A DNA stretch of 64,000 nucleotides from assembly GCF_000612805.1 (NCBI RefSeq), contig NZ_HG964404.1, forward strand, positions 62,001 through 126,000, read 5' to 3'. Below the pieces are notes generated by a model. The model ran no database searches. It saw only the letters and a list, made by a program, of their open reading frames with translations, and had not been told where the DNA came from. Positions 8,804 to 19,706 of the stretch are shown here, in pieces (the stretch's first letter is position 1; each line of letters starts with the position of its first letter). The position numbers were made by a program, and so were the translations under genes. The DNA is from Bacillus ndiopicus. Lineage in GTDB: Bacteria > Bacillota > Bacilli > Bacillales_A > Planococcaceae.

Positions 8804-9991
8804 TTACATCGCCATTTCAATCTTTTTACTTCTCATAACAATAAAGAAATAAGTGCTTAGAAGGAGACTAAATACACCGAATGTTACGCCCATCCATTGC
8901 AAACCAATTAAATCAAGCAATGCGCCTGTTGAAAGTAGTACAATTTGGAATAATACTTGATCAATCATATTACGGAAGGAGAAAAAGCGGCCATGATAGT
9001 CTTTCGGTACTTGTCGTTGGAAAATGGTCATCGTTGTTGGGAAGAAGCATCCTACAGTAAAACCGAATAAAGCAAATGTTAATAAAGCAAATAGCTTAAT
9101 ATCTGCTAAAAATAGCATTAGCTCCATCGCTCCCATAATAAAAACGGAAATAAATAAAATCGTGCCTGTGTTCGCTATTTTTGTCAAATGTTTAATAAAA
9201 ACAGCACCTAGCATAAAGGCAGTTCCTTCCACTGCATAAATCATGCCTGACAAGCTTTGAGATTGATGTAATTCCGTAATTTTCATAATAACTAAATTAA
9301 ATGAGCCTAAAAATAAAATAGGGATAACCATTAGTACGAGCGTCATTAAAACAACGGGCTGCTCTTTTAACATTGGATATACTTCCTTAAAGCTCCCCTT
9401 GCTCTTCCCTTTTGTCTGAATCGGTTGCTCCTGCTCTTGTAAATCGAGCATAAACATAATACCTAGCATCAGCACATAGACAATCATTGAGGTAATATAA
9501 AGCCATTTTACATCGAAATAGCTTAATAGTAAGCCAGCAGCAGCCGTACCTACAATGCGAGAAATTGTACGTGCATTCATGTGCCAACCGTTTAATGTAA
9601 TCAAGTCTTTATCCTTTACAATCATGGGTATAACAGCTTGTAATGCAGGCATATAAAAGGCTGCTGCTAGCTGTAGACTTATTAAAAAGCACAGCATCCA
9701 TGCGACCGAGTTTGTCGCAAGCGCAACAAACATAAATAGGACAGATACAACTCGCCCTGCACTTGCCAGTATTAATACCTTTCTTTTACTAGTTGCATCG
9801 ATAATACGCCCTGCTAATGGACCAATTGCAACACTAGCAATCATACCTATTGCTAGTATAAGTGATTTGTGAAAATCAGAGGGCACAGTGTCTTGCATAA
9901 ATGCCAGGTTGCCGATAATTCCTGCCCAAAGGCCTAAACCGACAACAAACTCCCCGATTAACACAATCCATACATTTTTATTTTTCCACAT
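8804..9991 (-). CDS. MFS transporter, 12 membrane segments
   Basis: 395 residues with AAGGA before the ATG. About twelve hydrophobic segments are visible, and the loop between segments 2 and 3 carries the MFS motif region GPLAGRIIDATSKRKVLI. It resembles Bacillus permeases of the YxaM/macrolide-efflux type, with PAGRIID-like and HGRFFSFRNMIDQV motifs. Probably a proton-driven exporter; the substrate is unknown. No regulator gene lies next to it. Confidence 0.85.
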   Translation of the reverse strand: MWKNKNVWIVLIGEFVVGLGLWAGIIGNLAFMQDTVPSDFHKSLILAIGMIASVAIGPLAGRIIDATSKRKVLILASAGRVVSVLFMFVALATNSVAWMLCFLISLQLAAAFYMPALQAVIPMIVKDKDLITLNGWHMNARTISRIVGTAAAGLLLSYFDVKWLYITSMIVYVLMLGIMFMLDLQEQEQPIQTKGKSKGSFKEVYPMLKEQPVVLMTLVLMVIPILFLGSFNLVIMKITELHQSQSLSGMIYAVEGTAFMLGAVFIKHLTKIANTGTILFISVFIMGAMELMLFLADIKLFALLTFALFGFTVGCFFPTTMTIFQRQVPKDYHGRFFSFRNMIDQVLFQIVLLSTGALLDLIGLQWMGVTFGVFSLLLSTYFFIVMRSKKIEMAM

Positions 9992-10135
9992 TTACTATCG
10001 TCCTTTCTACAATATAACGAAACCCGAAATAAATTGAATGATATAGTAATCTAAGGAAAATGTCAATATCGTTCGAAGGCGAATCCACTGTTTATGTCTA
10101 GATTTTTTTAAAATCCACTGCAAATATAGAGAAAA
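9992..10135. other. Intergenic gap upstream of the MFS gene
   Basis: AT-rich and short, holding the upstream region of the MFS gene and the end of the parC transcript. Nothing else seen. Confidence 0.5.
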
Positions 10136-10163
10136 CCATCACCGTATAATTCTACGATGATGG
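10136..10163 (-). terminator. Terminator of the parE-parC operon
   Basis: On the minus strand CCATCATCGTA and TACGGTGATGG pair over 11 bp with a 6-nt loop, followed by TTTTC, a few bases after the parC stop. Confidence 0.75.
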
Positions 10164-10170
10164 CTTTGAA

Positions 10171-12600
10171 TTATTGAATCTCTTTTTTGATTATTACAGC
10201 TCTTATTAATGCTCCATCAGCTACAGTATCTATTCTTAGTGAACCATTAGAATAGCGATCTGCTCGCGATAAGCTTGCTACTTGAATCATTTCTTGAGTG
10301 CCTCGCTCTGTTTCGAGCAACACGTTATCCTGCGCATTCACAAGTAATACTGCATAAATGCGATGCGGATTTGCTTTTAGTTCTTTTAAAATAACAACGC
10401 CGCGTTTGGCACGGTTGCCAAGCTCGATTTCATGAATACTCATACGTTTAATTGCACCGCGCTGCGTCACAACGACAAGCTCTTGATCGCTTTGACGGTC
10501 AATTAAATTTGCCGCTGCCAGGTATTCACCATCTTTCAGCGCAATCCCCTTTACACCGCCTGTTTTAACGCCCGTAACAGGGAGTTCTTCTACAGCAAAG
10601 CGGATTGTATAGCTTGTATTGCTTGTTAATAAAATTTCCTGCTCAGGCGATAACAGGGATACATAAATCATTTCGTCGCCATCTTTTAAATTCATCGTTT
10701 TCACCGGTTTTGAATAGCGTGTTACGACATAATCTGCAAGTGGCGAACGTTTTATTTGCCCGTCCTTCGTCGCTGTGAATATATAAACTTCATCTTGCTG
10801 GAATGACTCAATGCCTAGCACTTCAATAATAAATTCCTCTGCATCTAGAGGGACAATGCTTGAAATATGCTGACCAAGATCCTTCCAGCGAATATCTGGT
10901 AACTCATGTACAGGCTGATAAATATAATTCCCTTTATTCGTGAATAACAATAAATAATGCTGCGTATTTAATGTTTCTTCGTATAATAAATAATCCGATT
11001 CCTTCATAGCGAAATCTTGCCCGTTTGATGCGCTATGCGAGCGGAGGCTTGTGCGTTTGACATAGCCATCCTTTGTTACCGTGACAACGACTTCCTCACT
11101 CGGTACGAGCACATCAAGCGTTAGCTTAATTTCCTCAATTTCAGCTTGTATAATAGAGCGACGTGGCTCAGCAAAGCGTTTACGTACATCTAATAGCTCT
11201 TGCTTAATAACACGTGCAAGCTTTTTATCATCATTTAAAATATTCGTTAGTTTTTCGATAAGCTTCTTTAGCTCTTCTTCCTCTGCACGTAGCTCTGTAA
11301 TATCAGTGTTTGTTAAACGATATAATTGTAAGCTAACAATTGCCTCTGATTGTACTTCAGTGAAATTGAATTTTTGCTGTAAATTATTTTTTGCATCACG
11401 TTTATCAGTAGACGAACGAATTGTTTGAATCACTTCATCTAAAATGGATAACGCCTTCATTAAGCCTTCCACGATATGTAGACGGTCCTTTGCTTTCGCC
11501 AAATCAAAGGCCGAGCGTTTGCTCACTACTTCCTTTTGGTGCGCGATATAAGCGTCAAGCATAAGTGGTAACGTCATTAATGTTGGACGGCGATTATAAA
11601 TAGCAATCATATTAAAGCTATAAGTAATTTGTAAATCCGTCGATTTTAATAAATAGTTTAGAATACCCTGCGCTTGTACATCCTTTTTCATTTCGATAAC
11701 GATACGTAAACCATTGCGATCCGATTCATCTCGAACATCAGCAATGCCCTCTAAACGTCTATCAGAACGTTGCTCGTCAATTTTTTTGATTAAATTCGCT
11801 TTATTCACATCGTATGGTAGCTCAGTAACAACAATTTGCTCTTTATTGCCTTTAATAGCTTCGATTTCAGCAGCTGCACGAATAATAATTTTGCCTTTTC
11901 CTGTTTCGTAAGCCTTTTTTATTCCATCTGCACCTTGAATGATGCCGCCCGTAGGAAAATCCGGTCCTTTAATAACGGTCATTAATTGATCTACTGTACA
12001 TTCAGGATTGTCTAAGCGCATTAAAACTGCATCTAGCGACTCCTGCAAGTTATGCGGTGGGATATCTGTCGCATAGCCCGCTGAAATCCCTGTAGAGCCA
12101 TTTACCAGCAGGTTTGGGAAGCGTGCTGGTAAAACAGTTGGCTCAACATCTTGATCATCGAAATTTGGTACAAAGTCTACTGTGCGCTTTCCAATATCAC
12201 GCAGCATTTCAGCAGCTACCTGTGATAAACGCGCTTCTGTATATCGCATTGCCGCTGCTGGGTCACCATCAACAGAACCGTTATTTCCGTGCATTTCAAT
12301 CAGCATATGGCGAGCCTTCCAATCCTGGCTCATGCGCACCATTGCCTCATAGACGGAGGAATCACCATGTGGATGGTAGTTACCGATTACATTTCCGACA
12401 GTTTTCGCTGACTTTCGGAATGGTTTATCATGTGTATTCCCCTCGTTAAACATCGCATATAAAATACGGCGCTGTACAGGCTTTAAACCATCGCGTACAT
12501 CAGGTAATGCGCGGTCTTGAATAATATATTTTGAATAGCGACCAAAACGGTCTCCCATTACCTCTTCTAAAGGTAAATCTTGAAATTTCTCTGTTGTCAT
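10171..12600 (-). CDS. parC: DNA topoisomerase IV subunit A
   Basis: 809 residues. The breakage-reunion domain starts at once ([20 protein letters not shown], residues 31-50), with the catalytic tyrosine at 120 in [11 protein letters not shown]. The quinolone-determining region reads [12 protein letters not shown] (Ser81, Ser82, Glu85), the susceptible-type residues. A coiled-coil follows (about 370-480), then the beta-pinwheel C-terminal domain with repeated GA-IKR-type blades. With ParE it makes the heterotetramer that unlinks daughter chromosomes at the septum or replication fork. The length suits ParC/GrlA of Firmicutes, and it follows parE after 3 bases. Confidence 0.97.
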   Translation of the reverse strand: MTTEKFQDLPLEEVMGDRFGRYSKYIIQDRALPDVRDGLKPVQRRILYAMFNEGNTHDKPFRKSAKTVGNVIGNYHPHGDSSVYEAMVRMSQDWKARHMLIEMHGNNGSVDGDPAAAMRYTEARLSQVAAEMLRDIGKRTVDFVPNFDDQDVEPTVLPARFPNLLVNGSTGISAGYATDIPPHNLQESLDAVLMRLDNPECTVDQLMTVIKGPDFPTGGIIQGADGIKKAYETGKGKIIIRAAAEIEAIKGNKEQIVVTELPYDVNKANLIKKIDEQRSDRRLEGIADVRDESDRNGLRIVIEMKKDVQAQGILNYLLKSTDLQITYSFNMIAIYNRRPTLMTLPLMLDAYIAHQKEVVSKRSAFDLAKAKDRLHIVEGLMKALSILDEVIQTIRSSTDKRDAKNNLQQKFNFTEVQSEAIVSLQLYRLTNTDITELRAEEEELKKLIEKLTNILNDDKKLARVIKQELLDVRKRFAEPRRSIIQAEIEEIKLTLDVLVPSEEVVVTVTKDGYVKRTSLRSHSASNGQDFAMKESDYLLYEETLNTQHYLLLFTNKGNYIYQPVHELPDIRWKDLGQHISSIVPLDAEEFIIEVLGIESFQQDEVYIFTATKDGQIKRSPLADYVVTRYSKPVKTMNLKDGDEMIYVSLLSPEQEILLTSNTSYTIRFAVEELPVTGVKTGGVKGIALKDGEYLAAANLIDRQSDQELVVVTQRGAIKRMSIHEIELGNRAKRGVVILKELKANPHRIYAVLLVNAQDNVLLETERGTQEMIQVASLSRADRYSNGSLRIDTVADGALIRAVIIKKEIQ

Positions 12601-12603
12601 TGA

Positions 12604-14639
<2,036 letters not shown>

Positions 14640-14849
14640 TAAGCTAAACCTCTACACAGATAGTCATTGTACCATTTAAGCATTCAGTTTTTCAATGAAT
14701 GCTTTACTACTATTCACGTTATAACATATATTTTCCTGCAAAAACAAAAAAAATAATCAATCTACTATTCAATCGATAGGAAATCAGTGTATAATCATTA
14801 TTACAACATATTAGTACCAACTATTAATTTTTTTGAAAGGAGCACATAT

Positions 14850-15452
14850 ATGTCAATTGCTATTATACTCATTTGTGCTTATTTAATCGGCTCCATTCCT
14901 TCAGCATTATGGATTGGTAAGCTTTTTTATAATACAGATATTAGAACACAAGGAAGCGGAAACTTAGGTGGGACGAACACTTTTCGTGTTCTTGGCAAAA
15001 AAGCAGGTCTTATTGTCACAATTCTTGACGTTTTAAAAGGAACTGCCGCTGTCCTGTTGCCTTTACTACCATTTTTCGAGGATATACAAATTCATGCATT
15101 AATTTTAGGCGTTGTCGCTGTATTAGGACATATCTTCCCTATTTTCGCAAGCTTCCGAGGCGGTAAAGCTGTAGCAACCTCTGCGGGTGTCGTACTAGGC
15201 TATACTTGGCCGTTATTTTTACTGCTTTTCGTAGCGTTTTTCATTACGCTTAAGCTAACAAAAATGGTTAGTTTAACGTCTATGATTGTCGCACTCATCG
15301 CCCTTATTTATAGCATAGTTTACCTCGTTTTAACAGGTGATTTTGCCTTATTTATTTTAATTGCGATTTTATTTACGTTTATCGTTTATCGCCATCGTGA
15401 AAATATTAAGCGTATTAAAGCGGGCACAGAGCCAAAAGTGAAATGGATTTAG
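14850..15452 (+). CDS. plsY: Acyl-phosphate:glycerol-3-phosphate acyltransferase
   Basis: 200 residues from the ATG at 14850, chosen because GAAAGGAG precedes it (a longer frame starts at 14787). An integral membrane enzyme transferring acyl from acyl-phosphate to glycerol-3-phosphate, the first step of phospholipid synthesis. Family motifs are all present: [10 protein letters not shown] near the start, [19 protein letters not shown] (about residues 36-54, acyl and phosphate binding), and [21 protein letters not shown] (about 100-120). Five to six membrane segments. The gene diverges from parE, as in Bacillus. Confidence 0.96.
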   Translation: MSIAIILICAYLIGSIPSALWIGKLFYNTDIRTQGSGNLGGTNTFRVLGKKAGLIVTILDVLKGTAAVLLPLLPFFEDIQIHALILGVVAVLGHIFPIFASFRGGKAVATSAGVVLGYTWPLFLLLFVAFFITLKLTKMVSLTSMIVALIALIYSIVYLVLTGDFALFILIAILFTFIVYRHRENIKRIKAGTEPKVKWI

Positions 15453-15463
15453 CAAAAAATATG

Positions 15464-15498
15464 AGAATCGCTGGGCATTATCGGCGATTCTTATTTTT
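15464..15498 (+). terminator. Terminator of plsY
   Basis: AGAATCGC and GCGATTCT make an 8-bp stem with a following T-rich tail (TTATTTTTTG). Confidence 0.7.
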
Positions 15499-15586
15499 TG
15501 TAAGCAATTCACTGTTCCAAGCTCGGGAAATCCGTTAAAATACAATTAGAAAAGGCAGAAGAACGCACATGTTTGTGTGACTAGAT

Positions 15587-15785
15587 TAATTACACCTCGG
15601 CGTAATTGCGTCCAGATTTTTTTCGAGCTCGCTCGAAAAGCTCCTCTTCAAAAATCTGTGACATCCGCCGGGGCGTTTATCTTGATTTAGTGCGTGTTTG
15701 TACACCCATTGAATCTTAGAAAACAAAATATAGCATTCATCTCTCCACCTGTAGAGGTGGGAGTTTTCTGCTGAATCAAGATAAA
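15587..15785. repeat. Dispersed intergenic repeat element with inverted ends
   Basis: Contains the palindrome CGCCGAGG-type block (CCTCGGCG), a hairpin TTTTTCGAGC-GCTCGAAAAG, and the shared words GTCCAGATTTTT and TGTGACATCCGCC that recur in decayed form at 4466-4545. TTATCTTGATTTAG near 15677-15690 is repeated inverted near 15772-15785 (CTGAATCAAGATAA), and a GGTGGGAG hairpin sits between. No coding capacity. Probably a small dispersed or mobile non-autonomous repeat of this genome. Confidence 0.5.
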
Positions 15786-15806
15786 TGTATGTCGGAGGGT
15801 ATCGTC

Positions 15807-16100
15807 ATGAAAATTGTTTTAACAGATGCAGCTTTAGATTGGTTTCATAAAGAAATGGAAGTCCAACAAGGTGATTATGTCCGCTTTTATGCAAGATACG
15901 GGGGGGCTTCCCGCTTCCACGAAGGCTTTTCACTAGGCATGAACCGTGAACAACCTCATGAGATTGGTGTAGAAACAGTTGTCGATGGCGTTCACTTTTA
16001 TATCGAACGCAATGATGAATGGTTTTTCAATGCGCATGATCTACATGTTGATGTGAACGAGCAGCTTGATGAATTGGCTTATGACTATAAGCTAGCATAA
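15807..16100 (+). CDS. HesB/IscA-like protein, YneR family
   Basis: 97 residues from the ATG at 15807, with GGAGGGT eight bases upstream (an earlier in-frame ATG at 15789 lacks such a site). It shows the single-domain HesB/YadR fold signature: start MKIVLTDAALDWF, FYARYGG, GFSLGM and VDGVHFYIERNDEWFF. It lacks the CGC cysteine motif of true IscA/SufA scaffolds, as is usual for the YneR group, so iron-sulfur binding by the standard ligands is unlikely. The neighbourhood with plsY, parE and parC is the conserved one. Confidence 0.85.
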   Translation: MKIVLTDAALDWFHKEMEVQQGDYVRFYARYGGASRFHEGFSLGMNREQPHEIGVETVVDGVHFYIERNDEWFFNAHDLHVDVNEQLDELAYDYKLA

Positions 16101-16103
16101 ATA

Positions 16104-16148
16104 AAAGCGATGCAACGCTCTTATAAAGAGTTAGCTGCATCGCTTTGT
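16104..16148. terminator. Bidirectional terminator
   Basis: AAAGCGATGCA and TGCATCGCTTT form an 11-bp stem between the converging HesB-like and AlkD-like genes. Confidence 0.7.
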
Positions 16149-16179
16149 TTATTGTTCATTGATTAATTTTCAGAGGTAA

Positions 16180-16848
16180 CTAATTATTATGTCGTTTGTT
16201 CACTTCAATCGTAATGAACTCTGGCAAATAACTGGGAGTACATCCTTTTGCTACTATATCATCTTTGTAAAGACCCGTTTTCTCACCAAGTTTAATACAA
16301 CGTGCACGATTCTTTTCATCATAAACACCTATCCAGCCTGCGGTGAAATTCATAGCCCATTGAACTTCTGGTTCTTCCTGCGTAATATTAGCTTCTAATA
16401 TAGATAGCAAGTTTGCGGTGTTATCAGGCGGTGTTTGTCCAGTCCATCTCAATCGTGCTTGATAATACCAGAAAGCTCGCCTTTGAAGAGCAGAAGGACT
16501 ATTTTCCCATGACTCCATCAATGCAATATTCTTCTTGTCTTTGGTGAGCTGATTAGCCATTAACCAATCCATTAAGTTATTTCTCTCATCAAAAGTGTGA
16601 GTCTGCATATCCTTATCGAGCTTATTTAGCACATCTTGTGAAAGAAGTTTTTTGTCCATGATTAAGATTGCTAATAGTCTGGGCAAAAACTCTTCAGTTG
16701 ACCAAAGTTCCATAGCTAGTTCGTGATCTTTTTTAATGTCCTTCGCGATTTTTCGTAAATCGCCTAACTTAGTTTTACTATTAATCTGAAGTAGAATGTT
16801 TTCTGCTTTTGAAGAGCGCTTTTTATCTGTATCTTTTTTTGCATCCAT
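16180..16848 (-). CDS. DNA alkylation repair protein, AlkD-like
   Basis: 222 residues from the ATG at 16848. AAAGGAG is 9 bases away; a TTG three codons earlier abuts that site and is rejected. The protein is helical throughout, with the HEAT-like pattern of the AlkD/AlkC superfamily: KIAKDIKKDHELAMELWSTEE, NNLMDWLMANQL, SWENSPSALQRRAFWYYQARLRW. In this family, aromatic and basic residues of the concave face grip DNA and flip N3/N7-alkylated bases for removal. Here they appear as W, R and Y in the third repeat. The call rests on pattern memory; a related HEAT protein of other function is possible. Confidence 0.72.
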   Translation of the reverse strand: MDAKKDTDKKRSSKAENILLQINSKTKLGDLRKIAKDIKKDHELAMELWSTEEFLPRLLAILIMDKKLLSQDVLNKLDKDMQTHTFDERNNLMDWLMANQLTKDKKNIALMESWENSPSALQRRAFWYYQARLRWTGQTPPDNTANLLSILEANITQEEPEVQWAMNFTAGWIGVYDEKNRARCIKLGEKTGLYKDDIVAKGCTPSYLPEFITIEVNKRHNN

Positions 16849-16969
16849 TTTATACAACTCCTTTATTAAAGCACTGCTTCATAATATGTCCTTGACGGGA
16901 AATATTATGAAGTGTCTTATTGCGGTGGTGTGCCTCCAAAATTTATCTTTTTTAATATTGTATCATATA

Positions 16970-17083
16970 TCATATTAAAGCTTTCACCACATATAATTGA
17001 TTCAGATAATCAGTCCGACTCTCAATTCTACACCCCTCTTTAATCCACTTATCGACTTTAGATGTTCTTTTTCTTTTCGCCAT
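16970..17083 (-). pseudogene. 37-residue ORF resembling the start of a Tn7-type TnsA endonuclease
   Basis: ATG preceded by AAAGGGGG. The product begins MAKRKRTSKVDKWIKEG, which recalls the N-terminus of Tn7-like TnsA proteins (MAKRKR...KW/I-KEGRGQG...DYKPWL). In TnsA the chain goes on to a 220-280 residue endonuclease. Here, after CRIESRTDY, it drifts and stops. I read it as a remnant of a truncated Tn7-like element or as a small gene of chance resemblance; no tnsB, tnsC or element ends are seen nearby. Confidence 0.35.
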
Positions 17084-17087
17084 AAAA

Positions 17088-17112
17088 ACCCCCTTTAGAT
17101 AATATCCAAAGG
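17088..17112 (-). terminator. Terminator of the metA operon
   Basis: On the minus strand CCCCCTTTGGATATTATCTAAAGGGGG folds with an 8-bp G/C-rich stem followed by TTTTT, just after the deoxyribosyltransferase-like gene. Confidence 0.7.
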
Positions 17113-17126
17113 GGGGCAGTACGACT

Positions 17127-17516
17127 TTATTTTAAACTTACAGCTTCAATCAGCTGTTCATATGTGCCAACAATAATGTTGACATTGTCCAAATGATAAA
17201 AGGTGCTCGTATAATCCATATGATATACATTTTCATCTGGTGAATGTAAGTAAATGTTTTTATTTTCGGCTAGCGCTATACCAAATTCAATATGACTTCC
17301 CTTTCCAGCCGGTAGCAATACTACTAAAAAATCTGCTTGTTGGACAGCTTCCTTTTCTGCATTGCCAATAAGTCGCAATTCTTCTAAACTCGCCGCGCGA
17401 CTATTCTGTGTCCAGTCATAAGTATGATGAAAACCTTTTGTAATGAATGCTTCGCTTACATGGCGAACATTATTGATGTTTTGAAAGCTAGAGGCAATGT
17501 AAAACTTTTTTGTCAT
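17127..17516 (-). CDS. Nucleoside 2-deoxyribosyltransferase-like protein
   Basis: 129 residues from the second ATG (17516), which lies 8 bases after AGGAG; the first ATG at 17522 is too close to it. The fold signature of the Nuc_deoxyrib_tr superfamily is seen: start KKFYIASSFQN, then a YDWT segment, AVQQADFLVVLLPAGKGSHIEFGIALAENK (glycosyl site with catalytic Glu in HIEFG), and a final DNVNIIVGT strand. Such proteins cleave or transfer deoxyribose of nucleosides; others sense nucleotides. Only 11 bases after metA, so probably co-transcribed under the S-box, an unexpected partner for methionine synthesis. Confidence 0.7.
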   Translation of the reverse strand: MTKKFYIASSFQNINNVRHVSEAFITKGFHHTYDWTQNSRAASLEELRLIGNAEKEAVQQADFLVVLLPAGKGSHIEFGIALAENKNIYLHSPDENVYHMDYTSTFYHLDNVNIIVGTYEQLIEAVSLK

Positions 17517-17527
17517 CTCCATAGCTC

Positions 17528-18466
17528 CTAAATATGATATTCAAGCTCTTCATCAACATAATCCCATTTATAAGGTGTTTCTTGGTATACATAATAGTTC
17601 AACCAGTTATAGAACAATAAGTGTGAATGGGCGCGCCATGTATTTTTCGGTGCTTTCGATGGATCATCATTTGGGAAATAGTTAACTGGAACCTCAACAT
17701 TATCTCCCTTTGCTACATCTCGTTCATATTCATCTGCAAGCGTTGTTGCATCGTACTCTAAGTGGCCAGTAATCATAATTTGCTTATTATCTTTAGACTG
17801 TACAATAAAGACACCTGCATCATCTGAGTAGCTAAGTAAACGTAAATCAGGATGTGCACGAACTTCCTCTATCGATACGGATGTATGTCTTGAGTGTGGT
17901 GCAACATACTCATCGCTAAAGCCGCGCACTAAATCTACTGTTAAATCAGTAATCACATGCGAGTAAACGCCTGAGCATTTTTTCAGCAGCTCATATTTAC
18001 CGATACCATAATGATGATATAGAGCAGCTTGGGCCCCCCAACAAATATTCATAATCGAAGTGACATTTAATTTTGCCCACTCCATAATTTCCGTGATTTC
18101 TTGCCAATAAATCACGTCTTCAAACTCCATACGCTCAATTGGCGCTCCTGTGATAATCATGCCATCATAACGACGGTGTTTAATCTCATTAAATGTTGTA
18201 TAAAAAGTTTGTAAATGCGATTTCGAAACGTTTTTCGATTCATATGTCGCTGTATTTAAAAATGTTACATTTACTTGTAATGGCGTGTTCCCTAATAAGC
18301 GTAATAATTGCAGCTCGGTTTTCTCTTTTTCTGGCATTAGGTTACAAACTAAAATATTTAAAGGACGGATTTGTTGTGTTCTTGCACGATCCTCCTCCAT
18401 TACGAAAATTTTCTCCTGTCTTAGCAGCTCGCCTGCTGGCAATTGCTTCGGAATATTAATTGGCAT
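17528..18466 (-). CDS. metAA: Homoserine O-acetyltransferase (MetA family)
   Basis: 312 residues. The catalytic Cys142 lies in [12 protein letters not shown]; His235 and Glu237 lie in ITGHLEYD. Residue 111 is Glu (GAPIERMEF), the residue that in the Bacillus cereus enzyme selects acetyl-CoA, whereas E. coli MetA has Gly and uses succinyl-CoA. The enzyme therefore most likely makes O-acetylhomoserine, the first committed step of methionine synthesis. It is preceded by a SAM riboswitch, into whose first half a 17.4 kb element has inserted; the coding sequence and leader are intact. Confidence 0.95.
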   Translation of the reverse strand: MPINIPKQLPAGELLRQEKIFVMEEDRARTQQIRPLNILVCNLMPEKEKTELQLLRLLGNTPLQVNVTFLNTATYESKNVSKSHLQTFYTTFNEIKHRRYDGMIITGAPIERMEFEDVIYWQEITEIMEWAKLNVTSIMNICWGAQAALYHHYGIGKYELLKKCSGVYSHVITDLTVDLVRGFSDEYVAPHSRHTSVSIEEVRAHPDLRLLSYSDDAGVFIVQSKDNKQIMITGHLEYDATTLADEYERDVAKGDNVEVPVNYFPNDDPSKAPKNTWRAHSHLLFYNWLNYYVYQETPYKWDYVDEELEYHI

Positions 18467-18496
18467 TGCTCTTCCCCCATTTCTAGAATTACAAAT

Positions 18497-18663
18497 GAAA
18501 AAACCCTCTCATTCCAGCATACGAGAATGAGAGGGTTGATTAGTAGCAATCCGTTCACTCTTATCTCTCGGGGGATAACCCCGCTGGAATTAGCACCTTT
18601 CTAATAAGTATTAGAGGTTGCTGAAGCGTCAACGGGCCATATCCCTCGGCTTCTCTTGATAAG
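18497..18663 (-). ncRNA. SAM-I (S-box) riboswitch with terminator, upstream of metA
   Basis: On the minus strand the aptamer runs from CTTATCAAGAGAAGCCGAGGG (18663 down) to GATAAG (18560), which closes helix P1. Between them are the S-box words GACGCTTCAGCAACC and GGTGCTAATTCC. The expression platform ends in a strong terminator (AACCCTCTCATTC / GAATGAGAGGGTT plus T-run, 18497-18536). When SAM is scarce the antiterminator allows metA transcription. The first 27 nt of the aptamer (18637-18663) belong to the 95-bp direct repeat made by an integrated element, so the riboswitch is now a joint product of host and element sequence. Confidence 0.93.
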
Positions 18664-18731
18664 ATTTTTTAATTTTGTTTATTGTAGCATGTACGTTGAT
18701 TTTTGGCAATAGGGGTTGGAATAACCTATTT
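18637..18731. repeat. Left attachment site, 95-bp direct repeat (adjacent to metA leader)
   Basis: Identical base for base to 36028-36122. It contains the first 27 nt of the S-box aptamer and a full sigma-A promoter on the minus strand. Outside the two copies the sequences differ at once. It defines one end of the integrated element. Confidence 0.9.
18681..18709 (-). promoter_or_regulatory. metA promoter, element-provided copy inside the left att repeat
   Basis: On the minus strand: TTGCCA (18704-18709), exactly 17 nt, TACAAT (18681-18686). Transcription would begin near 18673, about ten bases before the aptamer. It lies wholly within the 95-bp repeat, so the insertion did not disconnect metA from its promoter. 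Confidence 0.8.
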
Positions 18732-19021
18732 CAACACTTACTATGCTTCTCAATCAATTTTCATATTTTTTATTCTACATCATGCTAATGACAATGAGAA
18801 GTATTGTTTATCGAAAAAGTTAAATCGATAGAAAATTATCATTGGTATAGTCCTTTTGTTATATAAACCAAACAACTTTACAGCTCATACCATTCCCCTG
18901 TTTCATAGCCCTCCTAACTGTGGATGCTATATTGAATCTATGATTTAAAGTAAGAAGCAGCCACACTAATGGTTGAAGATGCTCACTATTTTTGTTACAT
19001 TGAGTGTGTGGTATTTTCATT
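18732..19021. other. Gene-free left end of the element
   Basis: About 290 bases between the att repeat and the first gene; AT-rich, no convincing ORF. It probably holds integrase arm sites, but no clear repeats were recognised. Confidence 0.4.
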
Positions 19022-19048
19022 AGTCACTGTTGGCGCAGTGGCTTTTTT
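19022..19048 (+). terminator. Plus-strand terminator near the left end of the element
   Basis: AGTCACTG and CAGTGGCT pair over 8 bp (one G-T), followed by TTTTTT. It would stop rightward transcripts crossing toward the element, although no plus-strand gene precedes it. Confidence 0.5.
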
Positions 19049-19057
19049 GTGGTCCAT

Positions 19058-19405
19058 TTACAAACAAATACTACCGGTTGGCACATTTACCGAACTCCCT
19101 CCTGGAACCTCTGTTAAATATTCAAATAAACCTTCATTTAAATGATTTAGGTCTATATATAGTTCTCGTATGTCTTTCACAAGAACGCTCATTAATTCGC
19201 TAATAACCGTAATATCTGTATGCCATTCGTAGAAACAAATATGTGTATCTATTTTTTGGTGTTCGGCATTATTAAAGCTTTCATAAAGCCAATTAATTTT
19301 TGTTTCTAATTTCTCTATCACATTTAACCTTGAATGTAAGGCTAATAGTTTTTCACCAGTTTCTTTTGCATGTCCAATTACGTGTTCATTGTTTGTTAAT
19401 TCCAT
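19058..19405 (-). CDS. Hypothetical protein, helical, 115 residues
   Basis: The start was taken at the second ATG (19405), 8 bases after GAGGG; a first ATG (19411) is too close to that site. The product is predicted mostly helical, with heptad-like stretches (AKETGEKLLALHSRLNVIEKLETKINWLYESF). Family not recognised. It is the last gene of the leftward run of small genes at the left end of the element. Confidence 0.55.
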   Translation of the reverse strand: MELTNNEHVIGHAKETGEKLLALHSRLNVIEKLETKINWLYESFNNAEHQKIDTHICFYEWHTDITVISELMSVLVKDIRELYIDLNHLNEGLFEYLTEVPGGSSVNVPTGSICL

Positions 19406-19422
19406 TTCCATTCCCTCATTTC

Positions 19423-19503
19423 TTATTTATTTGCTACAGCACGTAATAGCAATTGTTTATTGTGGTCTGACATGATACACCATTCTTTAACAGTTACTTT
19501 CAA
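19423..19503 (-). CDS. Tiny ORF, 26 residues, translationally coupled
   Basis: TTG start overlapping the stop of the previous gene (TTGA), with AAGGAGG seven bases upstream inside that gene. The product has mixed charged and hydrophobic residues (MKVTVKEWCIMSDHNKQLLL...). No family recognised. The ribosome binding site and overlap are the only support. Confidence 0.35.
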   Translation of the reverse strand: MKVTVKEWCIMSDHNKQLLLRAVANK

Positions 19504-19700
19504 AGCAATTCCTCCTTCAACTTTTCCAATCTCTCCTTTTTGTAACATGATTTTGTAAGGTAGAAAAGACATTCTAACCTTGCAGGTGAAGAAATTTGTA
19601 ATAGCATTTCAATAATATTAAGATGTTCTTGCGTGAAATGTGCTTCTTTCAACATCGCTTCTAAATTTAGTAATAAACCTTTATGTTTCACCTTTTTCAC
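19500..19700 (-). CDS. Hypothetical protein, 66 residues
   Basis: A small basic, leucine-rich helical protein with the segment LLNLEAMLKEAHFTQEHLNIIEMLLQ and two cysteines in the second half. It follows the Rha-type gene by 6 bases. Function unknown; the size and position suit a phage regulatory accessory. Confidence 0.55.
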   Translation of the reverse strand: MKKVKHKGLLLNLEAMLKEAHFTQEHLNIIEMLLQISSPARLECLFYLTKSCYKKERLEKLKEELL

Positions 19701-19706
19701 TCTCCT

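Noticed and set aside
11081..11911. Ser-rich frames opposite parC
   Set aside because: Shadows of parC codon bias on the other strand; parC itself is certain.
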